Below the pieces are notes generated by a model. The model saw nothing but the letters and a program-made list of their open reading frames with translations. It made no database searches and was not told the DNA's origin. From positions 1,589,932 through 1,653,931 of the forward strand of contig NZ_LR026978.1 of the NCBI RefSeq assembly GCF_900604315.1: a DNA stretch of 64,000 bases, given 5' to 3'. The position numbers and the translations under genes were made by a program. Each line of letters starts with the position of its first letter. Within the stretch, counting starts at the first letter, position 1. The DNA comes from [Erwinia] mediterraneensis. Lineage in GTDB: Bacteria > Pseudomonadota > Gammaproteobacteria > Enterobacterales > Enterobacteriaceae. Shown in pieces: positions 8,982 to 19,954 of the stretch.

Positions 8982-10157
8982 CACCATCACTTCCCCAAAC
9001 CTGTCGCGATAGCTTTTCGGCGTGCTGCCATAGCTTTTACGAAACACGGAATAGAAATATTGCAGCGAAGGGTAGCCGCACATCTGCGAGATCTCATTGA
9101 TCGACAGGGAGGTGGAAATCAGCAGACCGCGTGCGCGCTCCAGCTTTTCACTGTGGATCATGGCGTGAATGGTATCGCCGGTCTCATCTTTAAAGCGTTT
9201 TTCCAGATTAGATCGTGACATACCTACGGCGTCCAGCACCTGTTCCACTTTGATCCCCTGGCAGGCGTGAAAGCGAATAAAATGCATCGCCTGGATCACC
9301 GCCGGGTCACGCAGAGAGCGATAGTCGGTCGAGCGACGCGCGATCACTTTTACCGGTGGCACCAGGATACGCTGCAGCGGCATGGACTCATTATTCAGCA
9401 GGCGATGCAGCAGCTTCGCCGCCTGATAGCCCATCTGACGTGTGCCCTGCGCCACCGAGGAGAGGGCAGTGCGCGACAGATAGCGCGTCAGCTCTTCATT
9501 ATCGATGCCAATCACACACAGCTTTTCCGGCACCGGTATTTTCAGGTGTTCGCACACCTGCAGCAGGTGACGCGCACGCGCATCGGTGACGGCAATAATC
9601 CCGGTATTTTGCGGCAGGGTTTGCAGCCAGTCAGCAAGCCGGTTCTGGGCGTGCTGCCAGTTTTCCGGCGCGGTTTCCAGCCCCTGAAAAATCACCCCCT
9701 GATAACGCTCCTGAGCCACCAGCTGGCGAAAGGCGTGCTCGCGCTCCAGCGCCCAGCGCTTGCCGCTGGAAGCCGGTAAGCCGTAGAAGGCGAAACGCTG
9801 CAGCCCTTTCTCTTTCAGATGCAGGAAGGCGCTCTCTACCAATGCGAAGTTATCGGTGGCGATATAATGCACCGTAGGGTAGTCCGCTTCCTGATGGTAG
9901 GAGCCGCCGACGCCGACAATGGGCACATTGACCTTAGCTAATAAATCCTCAATGGCCAGATCGTCATAATCCGCAATGACGCCATCACCCAGCCACTCGC
10001 GGATATTATCAATGCGGCAGCGAAAATCCTCTTCAATAAAAATATCCCAGTCCGTTTGTGATGCCTGTAAATATTCGCCCACACCTTCGACAACCTGGCG
10101 GTCATACACTTTATTGGCATTAAATAATAACGTGATGCGAAAACGTTTTTGCAACAT
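8979..10157 (-). CDS. xylR: Xylose operon activator XylR
   Basis: This 392-residue protein has an N-terminal LacI-fold D-xylose-binding domain (ITLLFNANKVYDRQVVEGVG onward). The C-terminal AraC-type double helix-turn-helix starts near residue 290 (VLDAVGMSRSNLEKRFKDE; SINEISQMCGYPSLQYFYSV). Length and sequence match E. coli XylR, which activates xylAB and xylFGH when xylose is bound. It follows xylH on the same strand after ~90 bp. Confidence 0.95.
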   Translation of the reverse strand: MLQKRFRITLLFNANKVYDRQVVEGVGEYLQASQTDWDIFIEEDFRCRIDNIREWLGDGVIADYDDLAIEDLLAKVNVPIVGVGGSYHQEADYPTVHYIATDNFALVESAFLHLKEKGLQRFAFYGLPASSGKRWALEREHAFRQLVAQERYQGVIFQGLETAPENWQHAQNRLADWLQTLPQNTGIIAVTDARARHLLQVCEHLKIPVPEKLCVIGIDNEELTRYLSRTALSSVAQGTRQMGYQAAKLLHRLLNNESMPLQRILVPPVKVIARRSTDYRSLRDPAVIQAMHFIRFHACQGIKVEQVLDAVGMSRSNLEKRFKDETGDTIHAMIHSEKLERARGLLISTSLSINEISQMCGYPSLQYFYSVFRKSYGSTPKSYRDRFGEVMV

Positions 10158-10249
10158 GATTACCAGTCCTGAAAGGCGAGATGCCCACTGAATAGCATAG
10201 CGACTCAGCGGGCAGAAATCCGTTGCTACAGCTTGTGATCGCGTCGACG

Positions 10250-11443
10250 TTACGCGCGCCGACGCGTCGCTGAATCCATCCAGACGGCGAGCAGCAAAAT
10301 GGCACCCTTCACGATGTACTGCCAGAAGGTGGGGACGTCCATCATGCTCATCCCGTTATCCAGCGAGGCCATAATAAAGGCACCCATTACGGCTCCCGCA
10401 ACGCTGCCTACGCCGCCAGCCAGGCTGGTGCCGCCGATCACGCAGGCGGCAATGGCGTCCAGTTCCGCGATATTACCCGCTGACGGCGAACCTGCGCCAA
10501 GGCGGGAGCTGAGGATCAGGCCCGCAATCGCCACCATCAGACCGTTAATGGCAAATACCGCCAGCTTGGTGCGCGCAACATGTATCCCGGAGAGGCGCGC
10601 CGCATCGAGGTTGCCGCCAATAGCGTAGATGCGACGACCAAAAGCGGTGCGTGTCGCCATAAACATGCCTGCCAGCATCAGTAAGGCGAGCAGTAGCACC
10701 GGGGTGGGCACGCCACGATAATCGTTCAGCAGCCAGATGGCGCCCAGCACCAGAACGGCGGTTAACGCCTGACGCCCTACAGCGCCAGCCGGAGCCGCTT
10801 GTGGCAGCCCCAGACGCTGGCGGCGTAGCCGGATACGCCACTGCCAGGCGATAAACAGGCAGAGGCCTACCACGCCGAAGCTGAAGCCAATACCATCCGG
10901 CAGATAGCTTTGACCGATTTGCGACATCGCCGCGCTGGTCGGCGCGACCGTCGTCCCGTCAGTAATGCCGATCAGAATGCCGCGGAAGGCGAGCATGCCA
11001 GCGAGCGTTACAATAAAAGAGGGGACTTTGCGGTAGGCGACCCACCAGCCGTTCCAGGTGCCGAGCAGCAAACCGAGCAGCAGCGTCACCACAATGGTGA
11101 TCGGCAGCGGCCAGCCGAGCCAGACGTCAAAGATCGCCGCGGCACCCCCCAGCAACCCCATCATCGAGCCGACAGAGAGATCGATTTCAGCCGAGATGAT
11201 GACAAACACCATGCCGACCGCGAGAATGCCGGTAATGGCGGTCTGACGCAGCAGGTTGGAGATGTTACGGGCGCTGAGGTAAGCGCCATCGGTCATCCAG
11301 GTAAAAAACAGCAAAATTATTGCGATAGCGGCCAGCATCACCAGGACCTGCAGGTTCATCAGGCGCAGCTTGCCCGGCGCGCCCCCACCGCTGGCGCGTA
11401 ACGGCGTTGGATTGGTGGATTGAGATTCAAGCATAATGTTCAC
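10250..11443 (-). CDS. xylH: D-xylose ABC transporter permease XylH
   Basis: This is a 397-residue integral inner-membrane permease of the XylFGH importer with about ten hydrophobic helices. Diagnostic blocks include [37 protein letters not shown] and [20 protein letters not shown]. Its start overlaps the end of xylG by 17 bp, indicating coupled translation; an alternative ATG is three codons further in. The C-terminus ends [10 protein letters not shown] as in the family. Confidence 0.95.
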   Translation of the reverse strand: MNIMLESQSTNPTPLRASGGGAPGKLRLMNLQVLVMLAAIAIILLFFTWMTDGAYLSARNISNLLRQTAITGILAVGMVFVIISAEIDLSVGSMMGLLGGAAAIFDVWLGWPLPITIVVTLLLGLLLGTWNGWWVAYRKVPSFIVTLAGMLAFRGILIGITDGTTVAPTSAAMSQIGQSYLPDGIGFSFGVVGLCLFIAWQWRIRLRRQRLGLPQAAPAGAVGRQALTAVLVLGAIWLLNDYRGVPTPVLLLALLMLAGMFMATRTAFGRRIYAIGGNLDAARLSGIHVARTKLAVFAINGLMVAIAGLILSSRLGAGSPSAGNIAELDAIAACVIGGTSLAGGVGSVAGAVMGAFIMASLDNGMSMMDVPTFWQYIVKGAILLLAVWMDSATRRRA

Positions 11444-12953
11444 TCCGCAAGGCGGCTTCCATAACCTGTTCCTGAGTCAGTTGGTTATTTGGCAGGTTAG
11501 CTTTAAGGTGTCCTTCGTGCATGACCAGCACACGATCGCTCAGACCCAGCACCTCCGGCAGCTCGGAAGAGATAACGATCACGGCGATACCCTGCTGCAC
11601 CAGTTGATTGATTAACTTGTAGATTTCGAAGCGGGCGCCGATATCGATGCCGCGCGTCGGCTCATCAAGAATAAGAATTTGTGGATTGAGCAGCAGGCAC
11701 TTCGCCAGAATAGCTTTCTGCTGGTTGCCGCCGCTCAGACGGCCAATAGCCAGTTCGGGCGACGCGGTTTTCACCCGTAAACGGGCGATGGCGTCAAGGA
11801 TCGCCTTCTGCTCTGCAGGTTCATCCATCACCGAGGCGCGGCCGCTGAAATCGCCCAGTGCGGCAAGGGTGATATTTTTCCCCACCCCCATCAGCGGCAC
11901 GATGCCATCTTTTTTACGATCTTCCGGCACCAGAGTAATGCCCTGCGCAATCGCTTCCCGACAGTCGCGCAGCCGGACCTTTTCGCCGCGGATAAAAATA
12001 TCGCCCTGCCAGCGTCCCTGCCAGACGCCCGCCAGACACTCTACCATCTCTGTACGTCCGGCGCCCACCAGCCCGGCGATGCCGAGGATCTCTCCCTGGC
12101 GCAGCGAGAACGACACATCTTTCACCCGTTGCAGGTCACGTTTTACCGGATGCCAGGCAGTCAGATGCTCTACACGCAGCACTTCCGGACCAATCGGGTG
12201 CGGCTCACGGGGGTAGAGCGCCGTCAGCTCACGGCCGACCATCAGGGTAATGATCTCCTCCTCGGTCAGCCGGGCGGCGGAGCGCGTGGCAATATGTTTG
12301 CCATCACGGATCACGCAGACGCTGTCGGAAATGGCTTTCACTTCGTTCAGCTTATGGGAAATGTAGATGCAGGCGATGCCGTGATCGCGCAGGTTCTGGA
12401 TAATGCTCAGCAGCGTCTCGGTTTCCTGCCCGGTCAGCGACGAAGTCGGTTCATCAAGGATCAGCAGCCGTACCTGCTTGTTCAGCGCCCGGGCGATTTC
12501 CACCAGCTGCTGCTGGCCCATGCCCAGTTCGCTGACGCGTGTGTCGGGCGAGACATTCAGCTTTACCTGCGCCAGCAGCGTCTGGCAGCGCAGCGCCATC
12601 GCCTCATCGTCCACCGCGCCGTAACGGGTAATTTCGCTGCCGAGAAAGATATTTTCCATCACCGTCAGCTGGCGCACCAGCGCCAGCTCCTGATGGATAA
12701 TCACAATGCCTTTACGTTCAGTGTCACGCAACGTCAGCGGCCGCAGTGGCTCTCCGGCGAAGCGAATCTCACCCTGATAGTCGCCTGTGGGATAGAGACC
12801 GCACAGGATTTTCATCAGTGTCGACTTACCCGAGCCGTTTTCGCCGCACAGTGACATCACTTCACCTGCCTCAAGCTGCAGGCTGACGCCATCCAGCGCT
12901 TTGACCGCGCCGAATTGCTTGGTGATTTGGTGCATTTCCAGCAGTGCCGCCAT
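11427..12953 (-). CDS. xylG: D-xylose ABC transporter ATP-binding protein XylG
   Basis: This 508-residue protein has two fused ABC domains, typical of CUT2 sugar importers. The first has Walker [10 protein letters not shown] (about residue 38) and signature [10 protein letters not shown]. The second has signature LSGGNQQKA and Walker [18 protein letters not shown] start at 12953 ([15 protein letters not shown]), which GGAG precedes at proper spacing; an upstream in-frame ATG at 13013 would add 20 residues that are not family-like. Confidence 0.95.
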   Translation of the reverse strand: MAALLEMHQITKQFGAVKALDGVSLQLEAGEVMSLCGENGSGKSTLMKILCGLYPTGDYQGEIRFAGEPLRPLTLRDTERKGIVIIHQELALVRQLTVMENIFLGSEITRYGAVDDEAMALRCQTLLAQVKLNVSPDTRVSELGMGQQQLVEIARALNKQVRLLILDEPTSSLTGQETETLLSIIQNLRDHGIACIYISHKLNEVKAISDSVCVIRDGKHIATRSAARLTEEEIITLMVGRELTALYPREPHPIGPEVLRVEHLTAWHPVKRDLQRVKDVSFSLRQGEILGIAGLVGAGRTEMVECLAGVWQGRWQGDIFIRGEKVRLRDCREAIAQGITLVPEDRKKDGIVPLMGVGKNITLAALGDFSGRASVMDEPAEQKAILDAIARLRVKTASPELAIGRLSGGNQQKAILAKCLLLNPQILILDEPTRGIDIGARFEIYKLINQLVQQGIAVIVISSELPEVLGLSDRVLVMHEGHLKANLPNNQLTQEQVMEAALRSEHYA

Positions 12954-13012
12954 CATAATCTCCATAACACGTCTGGTTAACCGCCTTGCCTGCTGGCAGG
13001 GCGGTGACATCA

Positions 13013-14011
13013 TCAGAGGTCGCTTTTCTTATGGAAGCCGTCTGCCACAACGGTGCTGTCGATGTTGGATTTATCCACCGCAATAGGATCCAGCAGCCAG
13101 GCGGAAACCTCTTTCAGCCCGTTATTCAGTTTGGCGTTAGAGGCGGGCTGTTTATCATTGCCCAGATCGACGGCAATTTTGGCCGCTTCGTCTGCCAGCT
13201 TGCTGATGGGTTTATATACCGTCATGGTCTGCGTGCCGTTTTTCAGACGCTTGATGGCCGCGAGGTCGGCATCCTGGCCGGAGATGGCCACTTTGCCCGC
13301 CAGCCCCTGCGCGGAGAGCGCCTGAATCGCGCCGCCTGCTGTGGCATCATTAGAGGCTACCACCGCATTGATGTTGTTTTTATTCGCCGTCAGGGCGTTT
13401 TCCATGATCTTCAGCGCATTTTCCGGCAGCCAGGCGTCAACCCACTGATCGCCTACAATCTTGATTTTGCCTTCATCGATATAGGGTTTAAGCACTTTCA
13501 TCTGGCCAGCGCGGAACAGACGGGCGTTATTATCAACCGGCGATCCGCCCATTAAGAAGTAATTACCCTGCGGTACCTGCTTCACCAGGCTTTCCGCCTG
13601 CAGTTCACCGACTTTTTCATTATCAAAAGAGACATAAAAATCGATGTCGGCATTATTTATCATGCGATCATACGCCAGGACTTTTATACCTTCGCGCTTC
13701 GCCTCTTTAATCACATTACTTAAGACTTCGCCGTTATAGGGAATAATGACCAGCACATCGACGCCGCGGTTAATCATATTTTCAATCTGCGACATCTGCG
13801 TTTCTTCATTGCCGTTCGCCGACTGGACAAATACTGACGCGCCCAGGGAATCGGCTTTTTTCACGAAAATGTCACGATCTTTCTGCCAGCGCTCGAGGCG
13901 CAGATCGTCGATGGCCATACCGATTTTGACTTCTTTAGCCAGAGCGCCCTGGCTGAACAGCGCCATCGTGACCGCCGCACAGGCGGCCAGAAGTGTGAAG
14001 CTCTTTTTCAT
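13013..14011 (-). CDS. xylF: D-xylose-binding periplasmic protein XylF
   Basis: This 332-residue periplasmic substrate-binding protein has a cleavable signal peptide ([20 protein letters not shown] ... GALA, cleavage near 25). The binding-protein fold follows: [57 protein letters not shown]. It is the first gene of xylFGH and is divergent from xylA with a 344-bp shared control region. Confidence 0.95.
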   Translation of the reverse strand: MKKSFTLLAACAAVTMALFSQGALAKEVKIGMAIDDLRLERWQKDRDIFVKKADSLGASVFVQSANGNEETQMSQIENMINRGVDVLVIIPYNGEVLSNVIKEAKREGIKVLAYDRMINNADIDFYVSFDNEKVGELQAESLVKQVPQGNYFLMGGSPVDNNARLFRAGQMKVLKPYIDEGKIKIVGDQWVDAWLPENALKIMENALTANKNNINAVVASNDATAGGAIQALSAQGLAGKVAISGQDADLAAIKRLKNGTQTMTVYKPISKLADEAAKIAVDLGNDKQPASNAKLNNGLKEVSAWLLDPIAVDKSNIDSTVVADGFHKKSDL

Positions 14012-14355
14012 ATTGTTGCCCTGTAGGTTGAGGTAATTGTTTTACACATGTTCTCAGGCCGATGAATTGTTGACATCTGCCCGGAATAACATCAATTACC
14101 GATTTTCCTCTTGCAGTTACGATTTTTTGTTTATTGTCAAAATTATGATGGCGATCGATTTTTTTTAGCAGCGGGTAGTCGGTTTTCAATGAGTTAGAAA
14201 AAATCAGACAAAATTTAGCGCTTATTTTGCGATCCTCTCCACAATAAATAATTCTGTTAACCCTGCTGTGAAATATCGTAATTGAGCCCTGCTTATCCCG
14301 CTTCCAGAATGCCTGCACCCTTTGCAAAAACATTGCTTATCTTAAGGAGTCAGAC
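14012..14355. promoter_or_regulatory. xylF-xylA divergent control region
   Basis: These 344 bp separate the two xylose operons and hold no gene. By analogy with E. coli they should carry back-to-back promoters, a CRP site and two XylR sites. I see an A/T-rich core at 14110-14220 and a CRP-like element TATGATGGCGATCGAT near 14145-14160 that matches the consensus only partly. XylR half-sites could not be fixed by eye. Confidence 0.5.
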
Positions 14356-15678
14356 ATGCACGCTTATTTCACCGAGCTGGAGCGCGTTCGTTATGAAGGG
14401 CCGCAAAGCCGCAATCCGCTGGCCTTTCGTCATTACAACCCGGACGAAGTTCTGCTGGGGAAAACCATGGCGCAGCACCTGCGTTTCGCCGCCTGCTACT
14501 GGCATAGCTTCTGCTGGAACGGCTCCGATATGTTTGGTGTGGGCGCGTTTAACCGCCCCTGGCAACAGCCCGGCGAAGCGCTGGAGCGAGCCAAACTCAA
14601 GGCTGACGTGGCGTTTGAGTTTTTCCATAAGCTGAATGTACCCTGGTACTGCTTCCACGATGTGGATGTCTCGCCGGAAGGCGCATCACTGCGCGAGTAC
14701 CGGGAAAACTTTGCCGTGATGACCGATGTCCTGCAGCAAAAGCAGCAGGAGAGCGGCGTGAAACTGCTGTGGGGCACCGCTAACTGCTTTACCAACCCGC
14801 GCTACGGCGCAGGCGCAGCCACCAACCCTGATCCGGAAGTCTTTGCCTGGGCGGCAACGCAGGTCACCACGGCGATGGAAGCGACACGCAAGCTGGGCGG
14901 CGAAAACTATGTGTTGTGGGGCGGACGTGAAGGCTATGAAACCCTGCTGAACACCGATCTGCGCCAGGAGCGTGAGCAGCTTGGCCGCTTTATGCAGATG
15001 GTGGTGGAGCATAAACACCGCATCGGCTTCCAGGGCACGCTGTTAATCGAGCCGAAACCGCAGGAGCCGACCAAACATCAGTATGATTACGATGTCGCCA
15101 CGGTCTACGGCTTCCTGAAGCAGTTCGGGCTGGAAAAAGAGATCAAAGTGAACGTTGAAGCCAACCACGCCACCCTGGCGGGCCATTCGTTCCATCATGA
15201 GATCGCCACGGCTATCGCTCTGGGGATTTTTGGCTCAGTGGATGCTAACCGCGGCGACATGCAGTTGGGCTGGGATACCGATCAGTTCCCTAACAGCGTC
15301 GAAGAGAATGCGCTGGTGATGTATGAAATCATCAAAGCGGGCGGCTTCACCACTGGGGGTCTGAACTTCGATGCCAAAGTACGCCGTCAGAGCACTGATA
15401 AATATGATCTCTTCTACGGTCATATCGGTGCGATGGATACCATGGCGCTGGCGCTGAAAGTGGCGGCACGCATGATTGAGGATGGCGAGCTGGACAAGCG
15501 CGTGGCGCAGCGTTACAGCGGCTGGAACAGCGAGTTTGGTCAGCAGATTCTGCAGGGCGAATTTACCCTGGCAGCTCTGGCAGAACATGCCGCGCAGCAC
15601 GATCTCAACCCGCAGCATCAGAGTGGCCGGCAGGAGCTGCTGGAGAACCTGGTGAACAGCTATCTTTTTGATCGTTAA
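14356..15678 (+). CDS. xylA: Xylose isomerase
   Basis: This 440-residue cytoplasmic TIM-barrel enzyme converts D-xylose to D-xylulose using two divalent metals. The ATG follows AAGGAG. Conserved blocks include [10 protein letters not shown] (catalytic His), [48 protein letters not shown] and the metal-site LGWDTDQFP, all intact. The length is that of the long (class II) enterobacterial enzymes. xylB follows after 17 bp in the same operon. Confidence 0.97.
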   Translation: MHAYFTELERVRYEGPQSRNPLAFRHYNPDEVLLGKTMAQHLRFAACYWHSFCWNGSDMFGVGAFNRPWQQPGEALERAKLKADVAFEFFHKLNVPWYCFHDVDVSPEGASLREYRENFAVMTDVLQQKQQESGVKLLWGTANCFTNPRYGAGAATNPDPEVFAWAATQVTTAMEATRKLGGENYVLWGGREGYETLLNTDLRQEREQLGRFMQMVVEHKHRIGFQGTLLIEPKPQEPTKHQYDYDVATVYGFLKQFGLEKEIKVNVEANHATLAGHSFHHEIATAIALGIFGSVDANRGDMQLGWDTDQFPNSVEENALVMYEIIKAGGFTTGGLNFDAKVRRQSTDKYDLFYGHIGAMDTMALALKVAARMIEDGELDKRVAQRYSGWNSEFGQQILQGEFTLAALAEHAAQHDLNPQHQSGRQELLENLVNSYLFDR

Positions 15679-15695
15679 TACAACAGGAGTGGCGG

Positions 15696-17177
15696 ATGGT
15701 TATCGGCATCGATCTCGGGACCTCCGGGGTAAAGGTAGTATTACTGGATCGGCAGGGCCAGGTGGTCGCCAGTCAGACGGAAAAACTCAGCGTGTCGCGG
15801 CCCCGGCCGTTATGGAGCGAGCAGGATCCGGAAAGTTGGTGGCAGGCGACGGACAGTGCATTACGTGCGCTGGCGGCGCAGCATGACCTGAGCGAGGTCG
15901 AAGCGATAGGCCTGAGTGGGCAGATGCACGGCGCCACGCTGCTGGATGAAGCTCACCGCGTGCTGCGCCCGGCGATTCTGTGGAACGATGGTCGCAGCGC
16001 GGCGGAGTGTCGTCAGCTGGAACAGCTGGTGCCGGATGCCCGCACGATCACCGGAAACCTGATGATGCCGGGCTTTACCGCCCCTAAACTGTTGTGGGTA
16101 AAACAGCATGAGCCCGATATCTTTAACCGTATCGCGAAGGTGCTGTTGCCCAAGGATTATCTGCGCTGGCGGCTTACCGGCGATTTTGCCAGCGATATGT
16201 CTGATGCAGCCGGGACCATGTGGCTGGATGTGGCGCAGCGTGACTGGAGCGATAAACTGCTGTCCGTCTGCGGACTGACCCGTGATCAGATGCCTGCGCT
16301 GTACGAAGGCAACGCCATCACCGGCGTGCTGAGCGCCGCTGTGGCAGCGCGCTGGGGCATGCATGCCGTACCGGTGGTTGCTGGTGGCGGGGATAACGCG
16401 GCGGGCGCCGTCGGGGTCGGTATGGTCAGGCCGGGACAGGCGATGCTGTCGCTGGGGACCTCCGGCGTGTACTTTCTGGTGAGCGACGGCTTTCTGCGCA
16501 ACCCGGAAAGCGCCGTCCACAGCTTCTGTCACGCTTTGCCCGGACGCTGGCACCTGATGTCAGTGATGCTGAGCGCCGCCTCTTGTCTGGACTGGGCGGC
16601 ACACCTCACCGGTTGCGACGATGTGCCGCACCTGCTGGCGGAAGCGGCGCAGGCGCAGGATGAAGCGCCGCCGCTCTGGTTTTTACCCTATCTCTCCGGC
16701 GAGCGTACACCCCATAACAATCCCGATGCGAAAGGGGTCTTTTTCGGCTTTACCCATCAGCATGGACGGCCGGAACTGGCGCGCGCGGTACTGGAAGGGG
16801 TGGGCTATGCGCTGGCGCAGGGCATTGATGCCGTGCACGCCTGCGGCGTGACGCCACAAAGCATTATGCTGACGGGCGGCGGCGCACGCAGCGCTTACTG
16901 GCGTCAGATGCTGGCGGATATCAGTGGTCAGACGCTCGATTACTGCACCGGGGGCGAAGTGGGACCTGCGCTCGGCGCGGCGCGTCTGGCACAGCTGGCG
17001 ATTTACCCTGACGTCGCTGCCGAAAATTTCCTGCCTCCCTTACCGCTGGAGCAGCGTCATCAGCCGGATATGGCGCGCCACGCCTTTTACCAGGGACAAC
17101 GTGAAATCTTTGCGCAACTTTATCAGCAACTGGCGGGAATTATGGTGGACACGGCTTGTCCCGCCACGACAGCGTGA
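15696..17177 (+). CDS. xylB: Xylulokinase
   Basis: This 493-residue FGGY-family kinase phosphorylates D-xylulose to xylulose 5-phosphate, feeding the pentose phosphate pathway. The N-terminal phosphate-binding loop is IDLGTSGVKVVL. The substrate motif is GLSGQMHGATLLD, and the catalytic-base region is VAGGGDNAAGAVGVG. The C-terminal ATP-site motif is MLTGGGARSAYWRQM. The ATG follows AGGAG, 17 bp after xylA. Confidence 0.96.
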   Translation: MVIGIDLGTSGVKVVLLDRQGQVVASQTEKLSVSRPRPLWSEQDPESWWQATDSALRALAAQHDLSEVEAIGLSGQMHGATLLDEAHRVLRPAILWNDGRSAAECRQLEQLVPDARTITGNLMMPGFTAPKLLWVKQHEPDIFNRIAKVLLPKDYLRWRLTGDFASDMSDAAGTMWLDVAQRDWSDKLLSVCGLTRDQMPALYEGNAITGVLSAAVAARWGMHAVPVVAGGGDNAAGAVGVGMVRPGQAMLSLGTSGVYFLVSDGFLRNPESAVHSFCHALPGRWHLMSVMLSAASCLDWAAHLTGCDDVPHLLAEAAQAQDEAPPLWFLPYLSGERTPHNNPDAKGVFFGFTHQHGRPELARAVLEGVGYALAQGIDAVHACGVTPQSIMLTGGGARSAYWRQMLADISGQTLDYCTGGEVGPALGAARLAQLAIYPDVAAENFLPPLPLEQRHQPDMARHAFYQGQREIFAQLYQQLAGIMVDTACPATTA

Positions 17178-17203
17178 TGTCCCAAACTGGCCTTCTTTCT
17201 GTG

Positions 17204-17230
17204 TGTCGGGCGCGCCATGATAGCCCGACA
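17204..17230. terminator. Hairpin after xylB
   Basis: TGTCGGGC and GCCCGACA form a perfect 8-bp stem between xylB and the next gene. There is no T-run, so it may be a transcript-end or attenuating structure rather than a strong terminator. Confidence 0.4.
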
Positions 17231-17253
17231 CCCTTACAGCGAAGAGGCTCAAA

Positions 17254-17820
17254 ATGGCAGCGTCCGTGTTACTGGTTATTGATGTACAGCACTCTTTTTT
17301 TCATCGCGACTACTGGCAGGATGATGATTATCCGCGCTTTCAGCAGAAACTCAGCCAGCTGATCGCCGGCTGTCAGCAGCTCAGCATTCCCATCGTCGAT
17401 GTCTTTCACGTGGCGCCGGAAGGCCCTTTTTCACTGGCATCGGGTCTGGTGACCCGTATGCCGTTTTTGCAGCATCATGCGACCCATACCGTGTATAAAC
17501 GCGTGCATAATGCCCTGACCGAATCTGGTCTGCTCGCCTGGTTGCAGGAGCAACAGACAGAGGAGCTGATTATCAGCGGCATCCGTACCGAACAGTGCTG
17601 TGAAACCACGGCGCGCGTCGCGTCTGATTTGGGCTTTAAAGTCACTTTTGTCAGCGAAGCGACCATGACCTTTCCCATGACCCGAAATGGCATTACGCTG
17701 AGCAGCGCCGATCTGCATCATCATACCGAGACTGTTCTTGCTCACCGCTTTGCCGCTATCGCCAGCGTGGAGGCGTGTTTGCAGGCGCTGGCGGCTTCAC
17801 ACGCACAGGAGAGAACATGA
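17254..17820 (+). CDS. Isochorismatase-family cysteine hydrolase
   Basis: This 188-residue alpha/beta hydrolase has the family's catalytic triad positions: Asp in LLVIDVQHSFF (about residue 9), a basic residue in VYKRVHNAL (about 79) and Cys in GIRTEQCCETTAR (about 113). It resembles nicotinamidase/isochorismatase-like amidohydrolases, but the substrate cannot be assigned. Its stop overlaps the start of the downstream AraC-type regulator (ATGA), so the two are co-translated. Confidence 0.82.
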   Translation: MAASVLLVIDVQHSFFHRDYWQDDDYPRFQQKLSQLIAGCQQLSIPIVDVFHVAPEGPFSLASGLVTRMPFLQHHATHTVYKRVHNALTESGLLAWLQEQQTEELIISGIRTEQCCETTARVASDLGFKVTFVSEATMTFPMTRNGITLSSADLHHHTETVLAHRFAAIASVEACLQALAASHAQERT

Positions 17821-18749
17821 TGCAAACCGTCTGGTTTTTAACGCTGCCGGGGGTGATGACCCTGGATCTGACCGGACCCGCAGAAACATTGAAGCTGGCC
17901 GCCGATCACTTCCAGCTGCGCTATATCGGCCCGCAGGAAAGCGTGATGACTTCCACCGATATGACCATCAGCGCCATTGAGCCGCTGCCGGAAACCTTGC
18001 CTGCAGGCAGTCTGCTGGTGGTGCCGGGCGTTCACGACTCAAGCGTCTGTTACGACACGCCGCAGGCGGAAACCGCCCGCCACTGGCTGCGCCGTCTGCA
18101 ACCCTTGATTCAGGCGCAGCAGCTTACGCTGGTCTGCGTCTGTTCCGGCTCGCTGCTGGCAGCCAGAGCCGGTCTGCTCAGCGGCGTGCAGTGTACGACG
18201 CATCATGAGGTGCTGGCGCGGCTCAAAGCCGCCGATCCTGCTGCGCTAGTGAAAGATAATCGTGTTTTCGTCGAAGATCGCGGCGTCTGGACCAGCGCAG
18301 GCATTACGGCCGGTATCGATCTGTCATTACATCTGATCAACCGCCTGTGTGGCGCCCGGGTTGCGCTTGAAGTGGCGCGCGAAATGGTGGTGTGGTTTCG
18401 CCGCTCCGGAGACGATCCACAGCTTTCTCCCTGGCTGCGCTATCGTAACCATCTGCATCCGGCCATTCACCGTGCGCAGGACACACTGATTGCGCAACCG
18501 GAGAAGACCTGGTCTCTGGCTGATCTGGCCGGGCAGGTGCACGTCAGTCCGCGTCATCTGGCCCGGCTGTTTCGTCAGCATCTGGGTATCAGCGTGCGTG
18601 ATTACCATGAGCAGTTGCGTCTTGGTGTTGCACGGCAGCGCTTGCAGCAGGGCGAAGGAGCAGAAAAAGCCGCACTGGCGGCCGGATTTTCTTCCGCCCG
18701 CCAGCTCAGGCGCGCCCGCGAGCGCTGGGACGATCAGCTCACCAGATGA
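17817..18749 (+). CDS. GlxA-family AraC regulator with DJ-1/PfpI domain
   Basis: This 310-residue protein has an N-terminal DJ-1/PfpI (glutamine amidotransferase-like) domain with the nucleophile-elbow Cys in LVCVCSGSLLAARAGL (about residue 102). The C-terminal AraC helix-turn-helix covers about 225-305 (WSLADLAGQVHVSPRHLARL). Tandem ATGs at 17817 and 17820 overlap the upstream hydrolase stop. It probably regulates this two-gene unit, though the target is inferred. Its end overlaps the 3' end of convergent wecH by 16 bp. Confidence 0.83.
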   Translation: MMQTVWFLTLPGVMTLDLTGPAETLKLAADHFQLRYIGPQESVMTSTDMTISAIEPLPETLPAGSLLVVPGVHDSSVCYDTPQAETARHWLRRLQPLIQAQQLTLVCVCSGSLLAARAGLLSGVQCTTHHEVLARLKAADPAALVKDNRVFVEDRGVWTSAGITAGIDLSLHLINRLCGARVALEVAREMVVWFRRSGDDPQLSPWLRYRNHLHPAIHRAQDTLIAQPEKTWSLADLAGQVHVSPRHLARLFRQHLGISVRDYHEQLRLGVARQRLQQGEGAEKAALAAGFSSARQLRRARERWDDQLTR

Positions 18750-19729
18750 TGTTTGTCCACGCGCTTCAGCAGCATCGCCAACAGCATACTGCCGCCTAAG
18801 CTCACGCCAAATACCCAGGGCAGATCGGCCAGCGGCTGTGTCATATCGTCCAGATGACGGGTGCGTAAAAAGTGGATAAACAGCGCGTGGAAACCATAAA
18901 CCGGCAACGAATAGCGGGAAATGGTCGCCAGCAGCGGCAATGGACGCCGGTTAAGGCAGTTTTTGAACAGGATCAGCAGGCTGATGGCGGCGAGAAACAC
19001 CAGGGGACCACAGTAAAGATACCAGGTATCGGCGAAAGCGCCGTTTATCTGCAACGCCTGCCGGGTGCCCAGCGCAATGCCGGCCACACAGGCAACAAAA
19101 GTCACGCCCGCCAGCAGGCTGACGCCGGGTTTTTCCGTCTCCATGATGCCGATAGCCCGTCCCAGTAACCCATACAGCAGGTAGTAAAAGCTGTCGCCGC
19201 TGAGATAGAGGTTGACGGGCAGCCACTGGAATGGCCCCAGTGACTGGCTGACAGTGTTGGGGTTCGCCAGCACCACCAGCACCAGCACCAGTATCGTCAC
19301 ATAGCCTGCCTTTACCGCCTTCACCTGAATCAGCGGCGAAAGCAAGTAGATACCAATAATGGCGAAAAAGAACCACAGATGGTAGAACACCGGTTTTTGC
19401 AGCAGTGCCAGCAGCGATCGCCCCTCGCTCACCGGCGTCAGCCAGGTGATATAGGCAAGGGAGACAGCACTGTAAAACAGCAGGCAGAGCACAATGCGCA
19501 GAAAATGGCGTCCCTGCGCGCTGCGTTCACCAAAGAAGAGGTAGCCAGAAATCATAAAGAAAAGCGGTACGCAGACGCGTGACGCCGAGTTAAGCAGGTT
19601 AGCCAGATCCCAGCGGTAGTCACTGGCCGCCTCTGGCCCGGTGATATACCAGGTCGTGGTATGAATAATAATCACCATCATGCAGGCAACCGCGCGTAAG
19701 TTATCGATCCAACAGATTTTTTGCGACAT
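18734..19729 (-). CDS. wecH: O-acetyltransferase WecH (YiaH)
   Basis: This 331-residue membrane-bound acyltransferase-3 protein O-acetylates enterobacterial common antigen in E. coli. The start at 19729 (MSQKICWIDNLRAVACMMV) follows AGAGGAAG and matches the E. coli N-terminus. Diagnostic blocks are MVIIIHTTTWYITG (acyltransferase His), NSASRVCVPLFFMISGYLFF, GERSAQGRHFLRI and KPVFYHLWFFFAI. About ten transmembrane helices are visible. An in-frame ATG at 19795 would add 22 unlikely residues. Confidence 0.93.
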   Translation of the reverse strand: MSQKICWIDNLRAVACMMVIIIHTTTWYITGPEAASDYRWDLANLLNSASRVCVPLFFMISGYLFFGERSAQGRHFLRIVLCLLFYSAVSLAYITWLTPVSEGRSLLALLQKPVFYHLWFFFAIIGIYLLSPLIQVKAVKAGYVTILVLVLVVLANPNTVSQSLGPFQWLPVNLYLSGDSFYYLLYGLLGRAIGIMETEKPGVSLLAGVTFVACVAGIALGTRQALQINGAFADTWYLYCGPLVFLAAISLLILFKNCLNRRPLPLLATISRYSLPVYGFHALFIHFLRTRHLDDMTQPLADLPWVFGVSLGGSMLLAMLLKRVDKHHLVS

Positions 19730-19954
19730 GGCTTCCTCTTTCGATCCATTCAGGGGAAAGGGTAGCAGCCAGCAGAGGGCTAACAACATTTCCATCGGAA
19801 AATCAGAAACGGATGCAGTACCCGCCGTTCAGATCCTCATACCGCAAGCTCTGCCGGGCAGACACTGAGCTGAATCTGTTAGCGGTTCCGGTAATTTTCT
19901 TTCTGTTTTAATATGTTAAGGTTTGCTGGCGCTATTTTCATATCAGGGACGATA

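Noticed and set aside
14143..14164. Strong CRP site in the xylF-xylA region
   Set aside because: TATGATGGCGATCGAT matches the CRP core in only part of each arm; too weak to list as a separate site.
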